A stretch of DNA of 64,000 bases, taken from Hyposmocoma kahamanoa. Taxonomy: Eukaryota > Arthropoda > Insecta > Lepidoptera > Cosmopterigidae. Position numbers and translations under genes: made by a program. Location: contig NW_020654080.1 in the NCBI RefSeq assembly GCF_003589595.1, positions 11,187,698 to 11,251,697 on the forward strand, written 5' to 3'. The notes beneath the pieces are model-generated. The model saw nothing but the letters and a program-made list of their open reading frames with translations. It did no database searches and had not been told where the DNA came from. Below, piece after piece: positions 11,501-23,183 of this stretch (position 1 is the first letter of the stretch; each line of letters opens with the position of its first letter).

Positions 11501-14500
11501 ATTTAAACAAATAAGATCCGACACACATACCAATTGCTGCTGTGTATTTTTATTGTACATGTACTTGCTGAGCGAAATTTTCTTTCGGAACTGTACATGC
11601 TTGGAGAGTTTACCGCCGGCCAGCGAAAATCGCTTCAGTGCGATGCAAAGCACCATCGGCGCTCGCTCCACGAAGAACTGCTTCGTTGCTGACACCTGTT
11701 TAATGTAAATTTAATCAGGGTAAAACAAATGTTTATGGAAATATGATTATTCAGAAATGCATATTGCGCAAGAGTTAACAATCATTAATTTTCGTTACTT
11801 CCAAATAAAATAAACTCTCCACTGTACAACAAACAAGCGTAAAAGTAATATGACCGTAAATATCGTCAAAAAGCAAGAAATAATGTACTTTACCTTTTTG
11901 TTACAAGCCTCACACTTATATCCTAAATCTTCTAGCCTTTCACGTGAAAAAAATGAATCTAAAGCTTCATCCAGAGTTGAATGCTTTCTTATATCCAGTA
12001 GTAGATCCTAAAAAACAAAAATCTCTCTCAAACATCATCTCAAATCAAATAATTTTTTAAAACGATTTTTTTTAACACCATAATTACAGTTATAATAGCA
12101 ATCTTCTAAAATCTGGCAACCTTTGGAAGACTAACAACCACGAAGTTAAGCATAAATAGAAGAATCTCACTAGCTGGAGCAGCTTTTCTGAGAGCTGTCT
12201 ACACACTTACTGGGATACCGAAATGACTTGTAAAGGTCGTTTGCATCAGTTATTAGACCATCATTTGAACAAAAGTATCTTGAGGGAAGAATAATAAACT
12301 TTTTCTTTTTGTGCGGCGAAAATCACACTACCATCCCAGAACAATTTTCAGTGATTTTGTTTTAAATTTACAAACTGAGCAATAGTTGTAAGGTAATTAA
12401 GATTCTTGCATTGACATCATAGAATATTTAGGAAAATTATGTATCAATAATACTTCATTCCTTCATGGAAAATAGTGATAGACGTAATAATATGAGGAGA
12501 AACCTTAAGGAAAAACACTTCAACAGAGTCATCTTCCTAAAAAATTAGTTTATTACTTTTTCTCTAATTAATTCCCTAATAATTGAAATTATCCATTATT
12601 AAAGTGTATAGTTATGAGTATGCCCTTGTAGTACCTACCACAGATGTAAATGTGAGTACAACCTGTATGAATAATACCTAATTTAATAAGTAAAATGTAA
12701 AATCTATATTTTGAATAACCTACACAGTAAGTAAGTAAGTAATCTGTAACAGTGTTTCTTGATAAAGCTTTTGTAATACCTTTGATTCAGTGAAATTTCA
12801 TAGTAATTCAAAAAGATACCTGAAAATGTTGATAGGTGGTAGATAGGTGATGGCAAGCCAAACAGCGTACCGTTGAGCGTAAATAACCTCCCAGAATTTG
12901 ATTCAGAGGAGTGGTCTCCTTACTGTACTGGTCTAGTTTGTCAAAGTTTATGAATCTTGACAGGTAACATTTCTCCATTGCTTCTACCAGGTACCTGAAG
13001 TAATGACAAATGCTATGTAAAATACACACAATTATGTTTTCTAAAAGCAAAGCCTAGTCAAAAAAAGACACCAAAACCAAACAAGCACAAAGCCAACTTC
13101 CAAGCGTCACGCCTACTAACAATGCTAGTTTGAAATCAGTGTAGCCAATTCAAAATTCTACAAAAAAACCTGGCTTTACAATTCTAGGTACAGAGTACTT
13201 TTTATTTTATATATTTCACTATGTTGGTATTTTTACATAGAGTCAAATTGAGTCAGTGAAATTTCATAGTAATTCAAAAAGCATTTTATTTTTTATTTAT
13301 TTAATTCACGCAAAACCAGTACTTGAAACATGTTCTCTTGTATAAAATAATATAATGCAGTAATAAAATTAATCTTTTATTTAAATGCAACAAGTTCATA
13401 ATTATAAGCATATTGTTTCATTGATTTCATTAAAGTTGCATTCTATTGTCTTTTAATATGGTTGAACATCATGATATCCAATAAATTTAAATTATAATTA
13501 AAAGTGATTTATAATTTGTTGCTTAGTGTTAATGATTATGTTAGTTGGTTATAGCTATGTACAAATTTGTCTATCCAACGTAACTATTTTAAACATTAGT
13601 GGAAATTGTTTTGACTAGTATTTGTTTCATATTTGTTAAAAATGAAATGTGATGCTGTATGTTTCCCAAAAAAAAAATTATATATTTACCGTATTATAAT
13701 TTAAAAAATATATAATATAGTTTAAATAAAAAAATAAGCAAAGTACTTCAATAAAATAAAAAAAACATTAAAAGAAAAATTATATCAAAATGCCTAGCAT
13801 GTGCAGAATTCTTAAGGCAAACACATAATATAGATAATTACAACTGTGTACCTTAGGAACTCGTGTGCATCTTCCTGTCTGCCAGGAGTAAGATGTCTGC
13901 AGATGAGGCGTAATTTGGAATACACCTGCCAAGGCTTGATCAGTGCACCACCACTCTTTTGAGTAGCCATTAATGTGGCTCTCATGCCACAAATCACACA
14001 TGCTTCTGTAAACACAATACAAATATAAAAGAAAAAAAATATTTATTGTACATAAGAAATGGGTACAATTACAGTAAAAAAGATACTTAATTTTATTGAC
14101 AAACTCTGTGGTAGGTGTGTGGTGGTGGCACTCTGGTTTTTATGATGCCGCCGTGTCTGAAGTCCCGGGTTCGATCCTCGGCCGGGTGAATGTACAAAAC
14201 TAGATTTTTCTATATTGCCTCTGGTCTAGGTATTTGTGGTACCTTGTTTCCAATTTCCATTGCACAAGTGCAATATTACTTAATTTGGAGTCAGAGCACA
14301 CACACACATTATGTAATGTTGTTGTCTAATTACGTATTGAACCCTAAGGGCGCATTTATTCGACATGAATTTCAACGCGCTCACGCCGTGCGGAGACGGC
14401 AATGCCGCCGTGCGGAGACGGCAATGCCGCCGCGCAGCGACTGCGTGCATCTAACTGTCATGGCAAAATATGCTTTATTCATTATTATTATGTGCTGGAT

Positions 14501-16235
14501 TATTATAATGTTACAGCCTTTGGTTGGCTGGGAGAGATCTCCTTTAGAGATAAGTCCACCTTCGCTCACATTTTCTATAATTTATATTTCTTTTGTATTT
14601 GTTTGGTGATACACATATTACATATAATAAAGAATAAACTTTATAATCATTATGCTATTGACTTAACAATAAATACGTAATAACTTTGTACTTAGTGGTC
14701 AGTAAGTACTGTAATGTATTTTTGGTATTGATTGAATATTACATTTTATCAGAAAATTTAATTTCCTATAAAGAATAACACCAAAAGTACTTTGCAGGTT
14801 ACTAACACTGTATTTATATCTCAATTGTGTATCACAAAAAAATATTATATATCTGTTTAAGACAGATCAAGAATTGCTAATAATATAGAATAAATAAATG
14901 ATTATGAATTACTTCAAATTAATTGTATTTATTAATATCAGCTGTGGTTTTATTACTCACCTACACTTGCTAGTCTTAGATACACAATATGAGATAAATA
15001 AATAAATTATATAAATTAAAAACAATTTTATAAAAATGTCTATCTACCTTTCCATATCCAACAACAAAATGTGATACAATACAACAGGTGGTAAATTAGA
15101 TAAGAATCAGATTCTTAGTATATAAACTAGTAAGGCATACAATGTTACAGTCAAATTGAAAAATATACTGAATTTAAATTAAAATTATAATATTAACTTG
15201 TCAGTTTCCGAGACCCATAAACATGGGACTTGTCAACTTACGTCTCTGGGTAACGGATGCAGTAGCAGTGCCCACAAGATTTTTGCGATTTAATGCTCCA
15301 AGTGGCACTAAAACTGCTTACTACAAAGTGCACAACTTGTTTGTCTCATCACATGGTATTATAAACAAAAATTTAAATTTATAGACATTAAAAATTACCA
15401 AAATGGTTAAGGACACAGAGTGTCTCTAGGGCGCATGACAGGTTAAAAGTTAGTAGATATGGATTTCACAACTTACCTTGCTGATTACATTTCTCAGCAT
15501 GGGTAACTTCAGAGACTAGCCAGTTGGCCAATGCAGGCACATGGAACAGTGCCTGAAGGGTTGAGTTCAGGTAGCAAGTGTTACCAACATTCTGCATACC
15601 AGCACCTGCTGCCCATGCCCCCTGCCAACCCAACTGGACTTTCTCAACGGGGAACAACACCCGTTTCGGTTTCGGCAAACCGTCTTCACCATTTTTTGTA
15701 GCATCTAAAATCAATACACAAGCAGATCAATCATAAACCGCCAACAAGATAAAACCAGCCTAACATCAAATGACGGTACAAGTAAACAATATTTATAAAT
15801 CTAGAGAGGCACGTGTATACAAAGGACTCTCATAACATGAAAAATATCACTACTGATAAATATTGACAGCGTTTGAAATATAACCTCTAATTCGATCTTA
15901 TCGTCCGACATACCTACAGGCCGAAAACAACTAAATAGTGTAAACATCGTTTGTAACTACGTACCTGCAGTCTGATTAGAAGAAATGCTTTCTTTTTTCA
16001 AAAGCTTGCTTTCCAGTACAGGTTTTTTAGGTCGAATCACCACGTACTTAGACTTCAACCCGTCGAGAACATTGCTTTGGTAATCTCCTGATTCTTCAAA
16101 ATCAATCTTGGATAAGAGTGCAGTTTTAGCTGAAGAATAGAGTCTACTGTCCAATAACGATGAACTTTGGGATTCATCTGCGGTAAGAGACAAACGCAAT
16201 GCGCTTGATACTGGGTCGCAAATGGAAGCGGGCAT
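8571..16235 (-). CDS. scny: Ubiquitin carboxyl-terminal hydrolase 36 (scrawny)
   Basis: Deubiquitinase of the USP36/USP42 family; in flies scrawny removes ubiquitin from histone H2B and other substrates in the nucleus and nucleolus. Ten exons: 16235-15965, 15704-15477, 14005-13852, 12994-12820, 12007-11894, 11695-11531, 11454-10496, 10122-9852, 9346-9203, 8681-8571, summing to 2592 nt (863 codons plus TAA). All junctions are GT-AG and in phase. The start MPASICDP resembles the fly N-terminus. The Cys box [16 protein letters not shown] places the catalytic Cys near residue 134, and the His box NCGHYTAIG places the catalytic His near 388. CxxC pairs (RCLACHH, CEACNK) form the zinc finger. The long C-terminal tail is Ser/Lys/Glu-rich with an alanine run and ends in an Arg/His/Asn-rich segment. 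The divergent neighbour is Uev1A. Confidence 0.93.
8816..9105 (-). mobile_element. tRNA-derived SINE in the last scny intron
   Basis: On the minus strand the unit starts with a tRNA-like head (TAGCCTAATGGTAGGAC, then B box GCGGGTTCGAATGAG near 9050). It runs through a body containing AATTTGAAATTTACTATGAG and ends with GCCCAGCAGTGGGACGTATA, the tail shared with RTE LINEs. The length of about 290 bp fits a lepidopteran SINE. It lies wholly inside intron 8682-9202. Confidence 0.7.
9569..9747. mobile_element. Fold-back MITE in scny intron 8
   Basis: The outer arms pair ACTCAGTTTTATGTAAG with AAAAACTGAGT. The inner arms pair AAAATTGGAACAGCAGAAG (about 9610) with CTTCTGCTGTCCCAATTTT (about 9690). 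The unit is about 180 bp, AT-rich and non-coding, inside intron 9851-9347. Confidence 0.6.
14105..14340 (+). mobile_element. tRNA-derived SINE, second type
   Basis: The head contains the B box CCCGGGTTCGATCCTCGG at about 14163-14180. It is followed by a non-tRNA body (GTCTAGGTATTTGTGG, then a CACACACA run). This body differs from that of the SINE family at 40062, 56411 and 62668. It lies within the second scny intron, on the opposite strand to the gene. Confidence 0.5.
14383..14432. repeat. 22-bp tandem duplication, GC-rich
   Basis: The word GCCGTGCGGAGACGGCAAT occurs at 14385 and again at 14407, followed by a degenerate third copy. It forms a local GC island in the AT-rich second scny intron. 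Confidence 0.6.
14500..14640 (+). repeat. Lepidopteran LINE/SINE 3' tail fragment
   Basis: The segment TTTGGTTGGCTGGGAGAG, followed by AAGTCCACCTTCGC and ending in AATAAAGAATAAAC, matches the general form of the 'GGCTGG...GCATTAAGTCCGCCTTTTGT...AATAAAG' tail seen at 3' ends of many lepidopteran retroposons. This is recognition from memory, so moderate confidence. It lies in scny intron 2. Confidence 0.45.
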
Positions 16236-16815
16236 TTTACCTCCAAAACTGCACTATCACGTTATCAAACCACGGTACGACACATTATTTATTTGGCTCA
16301 CAAACACTTGTTAGTAATAAATATTTAACAGAAATCCATGAGATCTTCCGTAACCATGTGTATTTCAAAAATAATATCACGGAAAAAGAAAATGTAGCCT
16401 CCACGACAACCGCGACGTCTATTCAAAGACAAACGCGTGAAGAAACATACGGTTTCATAGACTAAATTAACTCGTATGCAAACTTACGAAGATTTATATT
16501 ACACCACTTTCAATTCAGTTATTATAATCCTAAATATCGTATTGAATATTGTGGGTGTTATTAAGTTTTGTTCAAAATGACCTTTTTTTTTTGAATGGCT
16601 TGGGTTGGAGCATAGAATAGACAATACATTAAAGGACTGTCCACACATATCCAGGCCGTGCCCGGGACGTGGACGGGGCGTGCTAGTTTCTATGAACTGC
16701 GTACCCGTCCCGGACCCGGACATGTGTGAAGGAGTTCATACAAAATATAAGCAGCGATATTTTTTTGAGCCCTTGTTGACGGAGCACGGCCCGTCCATCC
16801 CGGCCACGGCCCGAG

Positions 16816-16855
<40 letters not shown>

Positions 16856-17107
16856 GATAGACCTTTATTCATAGACTAAACAATGACACTTGTCAAAATC
16901 ACAAAAAAAAAATTGCTAACCTACTCCTAGCTCGAGTGCGATTTTTATTTTATCAAGTAAATGGAAATATTTTGCACCGAATCAATCGTCCGTGTTTAGC
17001 GCTTGGCTAAACAAAACCCTTCACTTATTTTATATAGTAAATGCCGGCTTTGTAAGAGTCCGGAAAAGGTAGATTTTTCGATAGTGCGCGCCGGTGAAAC
17101 TGTGATC
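16236..17107. promoter_or_regulatory. Shared scny / Uev1A divergent promoter region
   Basis: The two start codons are 872 bp apart and face away from each other, so the interval must hold both 5' UTRs and promoters. No TATA box at a convincing distance was seen. A 236-bp MITE (16631-16866) sits in the middle. Whether regulation is shared is an inference from the geometry alone. Confidence 0.5.
16631..16866. mobile_element. MITE with (TA)n expansion, in the divergent promoter
   Basis: The left end AAAGGACTGTCCACACATAT and the right end (inverse complement beginning AAAGGTCTATCCACACATAT) form terminal inverted repeats. These continue into GC-rich inner repeats (CCGTGCCCGGGACGTGGACG against CCGTGGCCGGGATGGACG). 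A pure TA run at about 16818-16850 has expanded within the right repeat. The unit is non-coding. Confidence 0.65.
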
Positions 17108-17907
17108 ATGGCGAATCCGTCATCAGGCGTTGGTAAGATTTTGATTTATTTTTGTCATCAGGTATTTAACTTTCGTAATAAAAATACACACAATATTCAA
17201 TTTAGTGACTATAAAGTTGTGCTGTGTTGTAATTTTTACATTTCTCTCTTTGTATAGTGGTACCACGGAACTTTCGTCTTCTAGAAGAACTTGAACAAGG
17301 CCAAAAGGGAGTGGGTGACGGCACTATTTCATGGGGCCTAGAGAGTGATGATGACATGACTCTCACTCACTGGACTGGAATGATCATTGGCCCTCCTAGG
17401 GTTAGAATATTTTTTTAATGACGAAAAGTAACTCTTTGTTATGATATATGGTTAATGTACTATTATTGTTTACAGACCCCATATGAAAATAGAATGTATT
17501 CTCTCAAAATTGAGTGTGGCACTCGGTACCCGGATGAACCTCCTACTGCTAGATTTATCTCTAGGATCAACATGAACTGTGTGAATAGTCAGACTGGACT
17601 CGTAAGTACTAATTCAATATTCTAGAATAATCTTTGTGAGTTACGTACATTATATGAATCATTTTATTAAAGGATTCTGCACATTATTTATTTTATACAA
17701 CATTGTTTGGCAAGGCTGTGAGTGGAATGTAAATTATATTGTTTCTATAGAATATGTTTTGAACAGGTTGATAACAGGCAAGTCCCGATCCTTGCACGAT
17801 GGCAACGCGATTATACTATCAAGACAGTTCTGCAGGAGCTGAGACGTCTCATGACACTCAAGGAGAATATGAAGCTTTCCCAGCCTCCAGAGGGAAGCAC
17901 CTTCTAG
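17108..17907 (+). CDS. Uev1A: Ubiquitin-conjugating enzyme E2 variant 1A
   Basis: Catalytically inactive E2 variant that pairs with Ubc13/bendless to build Lys63-linked ubiquitin chains in DNA-damage tolerance and IMD/JNK signalling (family knowledge). Four exons: 17108-17132, 17258-17400, 17476-17601, 17767-17907; 435 nt, 144 codons plus TAG, one residue from the fly protein. Junctions are GT-AG with matching phases (1, 0, 0). The protein starts [20 protein letters not shown], carries the UEV signature [20 protein letters not shown] and the IIGPP turn, and ends QPPEGSTF. The usual E2 active-site Cys motif HPN...C is absent, as expected for a UEV. Introns are only 74-165 bp. AATAAA words at 18094 and 18887 are candidate poly(A) signals. 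Confidence 0.96.
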
Positions 17908-19700
17908 TTTCTCTCTACAATATATGTCTCAATACACCCCAATCTACTCACTTTGATTCTCTGCTTACTAAGTAGCTGCTTTACTTAATATTGGTTTGTA
18001 GTACCATTTAATCTTTCCAAGAAAATCTGGTTTCCGCTCCTTGCATTCTTCTTAGTAAAGCAATTCCTTAACTACTAAACTGTCATAACTAAAATAAATA
18101 ATTTCATTAAGTCAGTTTAGTAGTGATGCATTTGTGTTTGTTATGCTGCATTACTTTTCACTTTAAGTAGATTGGGTAAATTTGTAATTGTAAGAATCAT
18201 TTTAAACAGCTCTTGCTACACACTTAGAGGGTAACACCCATTTATTTGTCATATTACCTAAATTATTGTGGCCTTTAAAAAGTTAAACTTGCTTTTGGTA
18301 TATTTAAGGCTTGTTTTACCAACATCTTTACTTTAGGTAAAAGTGATTCTCATGCCTGTACTTATGAACAACTACCAGTCTAAATATAAACATAATTCTT
18401 TATAAAACACCTCTTGAAGTTGTTTATGATTATAGGCATATTTATTTTTAACTACTATCCCATGTCTGAAATTTAAGGGTTAAAATTCTTATTTGTACGA
18501 AAATACATTGATTAATCTTATACTGAATTAATGAAGAGAAAATTGATTCATTTTTCTTATAGTTAACATGATCAAGTGTAAAATATTTTAGGAAATTTTT
18601 TTTCTTAGGCACATAAGATAAAGTACTACTGGTTCTTTATAAAGCTTTGCAAGATATTTCAATGTTTCTTTGAACACGAACAATGCATGTAATGCAATAG
18701 TGGAGAAGACGGAGGGGGCTGCCTCGACTAGCGTACGCCGGCGCTGCGCCGCTGGCTCTCCGCCCGGAACGTAAACTTCATTAATTCCCATTGCCCACTA
18801 CGCGTAAATATTGTTACAAACCAAATGCTAAGTCAAATGTTTCATAGCATTAATATTTTTACCAATGTATAACTAGCAAAGGTAAATAAATCAAACTGTC
18901 GTAACTTTTTATTTTATTTACTCATTCTATATTAATAGCAAACAGCACATTTCTAAGGCAAGGAGAGGAGAAGGAAAATGCAAATATAAGACATTTTACA
19001 TTTATTTGAGACACAAACATTTTAGAAACATTTAAACTTAAAAAAATACGCAGGAATCACTAATAGTCAATGGAAACCTTTAATAAAAAAAGTAGTATGT
19101 AAAAATAAATGTTACACATTATTTTCACTGACCATCTTTAACCACAATACTGTAAATCGGACATAAGTACTGGCAAGAAAATAAATATACTGTAGACTCA
19201 AAATCAAATATTATGGAAAGAATTTAGTTTCATCCTTATACTATTTACCAATTTAAACAGGCAGACACAATATCATCACTACAAGTTGTGGACAACTTGC
19301 ATAAGCTTATTTATTGCCAAATACAGATGGCAACCAGGTACACAGTTATTACTTTATTAGAATATTAGGTTAAATGCTATAAGCTATCTCTCTACTACAT
19401 ATAAACAATGTAGGTACTTCAATCTTACAAAACGTAATAAATACAAATGTACAAATACAAAGCTCTCTGAAAGGTTACATATTTTTATATTGCACTATTT
19501 AGACCTGTAGCATTTTAAAAAATACAAAAGAATGGACATAACAGAGGACGACGATGGAATATAACAACGGCAATGTTTAATAGTGTGCATATTCCATGGA
19601 GACGTAGCTCTGAGGATGGGTGACTGTCGATGTTGGAGACTGGGTAGAATAATGGTCATTTTGCTATTTTCCTCGCGCCTGTATATGACCGAACTGAAGA
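17908..19700. other. Uev1A 3' UTR and convergent spacer
   Basis: No coding exon is visible. AATAAA on the plus strand near 18887 and its inverse TTTATT near 18912 face each other. Uev1A and a very long SNRK 3' UTR could therefore end there, but that is inference. A GC-rich patch at 18704-18775 has no supportable gene. Confidence 0.4.
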
Positions 19701-19714
19701 ACACGTAAAAGACG

Positions 19715-19752
19715 ATATTCGCATGGTAACAAGATAGTTACCATGCGAATAT
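19715..19752. repeat. Perfect 16-bp hairpin
   Basis: ATATTCGCATGGTAAC at 19715-19730 is followed by a 6-nt loop and its exact complement at 19737-19752. At 38 nt it is shorter than a pre-miRNA. It lies in AT-rich non-coding DNA between Uev1A and SNRK. Its function is unknown. Confidence 0.65.
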
Positions 19753-21357
19753 ATAATACTTTGTAATCTACTGATCTTAAAATTCAACATCTTAGGCTTT
19801 GTCAGTAAATGAAAATAGCCCTTATGGTAATTTTATTGGTTCACATGCTATCTAACACAAATGTATACAGAATTTTCATAACGACTGTTTAATATTGGCA
19901 CAATCTACATTCATTGTGCCTCAGATCAATATAAAATATCACTAAATTCACATATTCTTCGTAATCTTGCAAATAAAAAAGAAAATAGTGGACTCTGAAA
20001 ACCTTTAAGGAGGTACTTTGAAACTGATTGGAATAATGAATGTCATTCATACACAACACAACTGTGATGTATTCAATATGTAAGGATTTATACAATTTTA
20101 CTAAACAACCACTCTTTAATTATCCTCTAAATAACTGGAATGCTGACATCCAGCATTGCTAAGATATATAAATAATCCTTAGTTTAAATTATTAGTCGAA
20201 AAATCATAAAGAATATGTTAGTAATATCGAACTTCCCAGCACAAAATAACAAGCACCAATAGAATTTCGATATGCGTTTACTTATTTCAAAAACCAACGA
20301 TAGTAACATATGATGTTGGCAACAATAGTCAAATATAATAGTAGAAATGCACCACACATATAATTTAATAATCTTTGGTCTTGTTATTTTATTGCGAAAT
20401 TAATGCACCACAACTCTCAATTAAAAACTGTGTAGAGTTTAATTCATCTACTTAATTATTATTGATAGAACATCAACCTAACGACCCATATACATGATAG
20501 GTACTTAAGATTATTTTATAATTAAAAAAACAAATTTAACTTAATCTTCATGTATTTGAGATAGACTATTTATTTACAACAATTTAAATATGTACATAGA
20601 TAATTTAATACACAACATTTAACTTATTTAACATTCCCTTTTTATAATCACAATCGATTTACAAATCAGCAAACAAAACCAGATCAAATAGTGAAATATT
20701 TTCAACCAACATTTGAGAAAATGCACAACATCTTAGGATATAAGCTCACTACGTATGAACGTACAAGAAGAGTAAATTGCATGGAAAGAAACATCGTGAC
20801 TAGGTTACGTAGTTGTTAAACATAAATAGTTTCAAGCAAATGTTTGCACGACAAAACATACTGCTCAAGGTACAACACACTACACACGTGTAAAAGCCCA
20901 ATAGTGAAACATAAACACGAATGTAGCGACTATTGTTTGCCTGAAGCAATCGTGATGTATTAACGTGTTGATTAGAAAAAAGTTTTAAATGAAACATTAT
21001 TAATAGATATCTACTACATTTGTTATAGAATTGATATATTTTTTTTAAATAGTCAACAGGTCATTAGCAAAAACGGTATCAGAAAACAATGACGAAGTCT
21101 TTAATTAATAATTTCTCTGTATGTGCAGCTAAGTAACATGTAACACCTATGAATGGGTTCAAAAGAGCAACGCTCACTGCACTCTAAAGCTGAGCGGAGA
21201 AGTTATGTTTATTCAACCAAAAATCATTAGTGAAAATAACGAATTCCTATTGGTCGTTAGCCACACCAATGCTTTGCTACCCTCCGTTGAATTGTGGGTC
21301 TCATGGTATACATACCTTAGAATGACAACGTTCCTTTTTCTCGAGTACATGTACAAA
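19753..21357. other. Non-coding AT-rich DNA
   Basis: No exon with recognisable similarity was found on either strand. If SNRK has a long 3' UTR this may be part of it, but no evidence fixes that. Confidence 0.4.
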
Positions 21358-21961
21358 GGTCTCTTCACACTCGCGCGCGATTCACGCGCGAAATCACGGC
21401 GCGAGGCACGACGCGGATCGAGACAAGAACTGCCACAGTTCCTCACTGAGTTACTCACAGAGTTTCGCGCCTAGTTCACAGTATAGTTCGCGCGCTTGAC
21501 GAAGATGGACGCCGAAGTTACTGTTACTGCTGCGGGACTACTTTGCGCTTTGGCGAGTTGCAATTATGCTTTTATGAAGAAAAAAAGATATTAAAAAGAA
21601 ATGCTAGAACAATCTAAAAATGTCAGTTCTAATTCACTTGTTCAATCCACGGCCATTTTAAGCACGTTCAAATCGTCAACAAGAAAAATACAAAACTGAG
21701 CCGCCCGCGAATGTGACGCCAAGTTCGCGCTTCGCGAATGTGACGCCAAGTTNNNNNNNNNNCCAAGTTCGCGCTTCGCGAATGTGACGCCAAGTTCGCG
21801 CTTCGCGAACGCTTTGTTGCGTTTCAGAATACCAACAACAATCGGGAACGAGTCGCAAACGCGGCGCGAAGCCGTGAAGAATATGCGAATGGGATTCACA
21901 CTCATGCTTCGCGGGTAGTTTGCGACTTCGTGCGTGAATCGCGCGCGAGTGTGGAGAAGCC
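21358..21961. mobile_element. Harbinger-like non-autonomous element with internal minisatellite
   Basis: The ends share CACACTCGCGCGCGATTCACG in inverse orientation (left from 21358, right to 21961). A short plus-strand frame at 21505 reads MDAEVTVTAAGLLCALASC before stopping, plausibly a transposase N-terminal remnant. A 27-bp tandem repeat lies at about 21708-21809, interrupted by ten Ns. The superfamily call is an inference from this remnant and the end structure. Confidence 0.6.
21708..21809. repeat. 27-bp tandem repeat with assembly gap
   Basis: The unit TTCGCGCTTCGCGAATGTGA plus CGCCAAG occurs in at least three near-identical copies around a run of ten Ns at 21753-21762. The placeholder gap inside a perfect tandem repeat indicates a collapsed array, so the true copy number is unknown. 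Confidence 0.85.
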
Positions 21962-23183
21962 ATAACAAAGTCTGTTGTCCGTTTGTGTCATTGTCAGTGG
22001 ACACATATTAGTTGACGCGCATTAGCATCGCCTCCTTGCTTGTCTTTTATATGGGATTTTTTCAGTACACATCAGCATCGACCCACAATCGATATTCCCA
22101 AGTACATCATAACTACAGCCAGTTATGAACATTAGTTGTAGTATAGAGTGATAATCTGTTTGCCAAAAATGCTCTCTTTACTCGCAATTTGGCACGAGTC
22201 CACAGTTTTCGGTGATAAAATATTCATCACTATTTATGTACGAACAATAAATAAATGTGCAATATAAAGTTTGGTTCTTATCATTACAAATTTTCCAACT
22301 CTTGAATGTAGGACTGATAAATGAGTCTAAATATTGTATATTTGCAAACTGAATTTCGTAAAAACCCTGTTTACCTATAAATTGTCGTAAATGCGATATT
22401 CGAAATGGTACTGAAAATACACATCGGAATAAGGACGATTATGGCCCCATGCATATTCATTTGCACAATCGACGGCGCCAAACATTTTACAACTCAAGGT
22501 TAAGAAACATCAAAATCTGTCAGCATCAGGCAGCAGGAATGATTGATTGTTGTATAACTCGTACAACATCAAAAATTTTCTATTTCATTACAGACCCTTT
22601 AATGGAGTCGCGTGGAACCTTCACCATTATAAAACGTTTCTAATAACTACCAATACAGTAATTTGGCGACACTTGGGGCGACATCAGGGGATACTCAGTA
22701 GCGTCATCGCATTTCCAATTTCAGGGCACCTCTCCGTGCCGCTCACATAGTACATTCGGCACCCGTAAGGCGGCGCTGCGACGACGATAGGCGCTCGACA
22801 GGGAGGGTAAAGACATACGCCAACGTATTTCCGGAACTTGCACGCTATATTGAATCCGGAATGATTCTTTATTCCCCAGGGCGAGAACGGCGACCGCCGA
22901 GAGCGAGCGCGCTGCCTCAACTCTTTAGAGCCTCTAGCAGTCGGGAACCTCGTGTGAGTCGTTGGCGGGCGCGGGACTGCCAGCACGCGGAGGCTAGCAC
23001 AGACCATGCAAGCGGCGCTGCGTAGGCGGCGGACGCGCGGCCGCCAGCAGCCGCAGCAACGGCCGCCCACACAACGCCACCAGGCCCCCACCCGCCCAGC
23101 GCGCCGCCGCAGCCTCCTCCACCTGCTCCACATCCAGAAGGTTAACTCTACAACAGCCTAAGCCAATTACAACTAGTGAGTCG
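21962..23183. other. SNRK 3' flank, GC-rich toward the gene
   Basis: From 22740 to 23180 the DNA is CpG-rich. Long but composition-driven open frames occur on the minus strand. None has splice signals plus recognisable similarity, so they are treated as 3' UTR or spacer of SNRK. Confidence 0.4.

Noticed and set aside
14190..14609. 139-codon plus-strand frame in scny intron 2
   Set aside because: It runs through a SINE, a tandem duplication and a retroposon tail; it is a composite of repeats.
18588..18791. 67-codon minus-strand frame with a GC-rich start
   Set aside because: No conserved features, within the probable Uev1A 3' region. The GC patch alone does not support a gene.
22684..23133. 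149-codon minus-strand frame downstream of SNRK
   Set aside because: It lies in CpG-rich DNA after the SNRK stop. Arg/Cys/Trp-rich composition and overlapping open frames are typical of chance ORFs; no splice signals or similarity.
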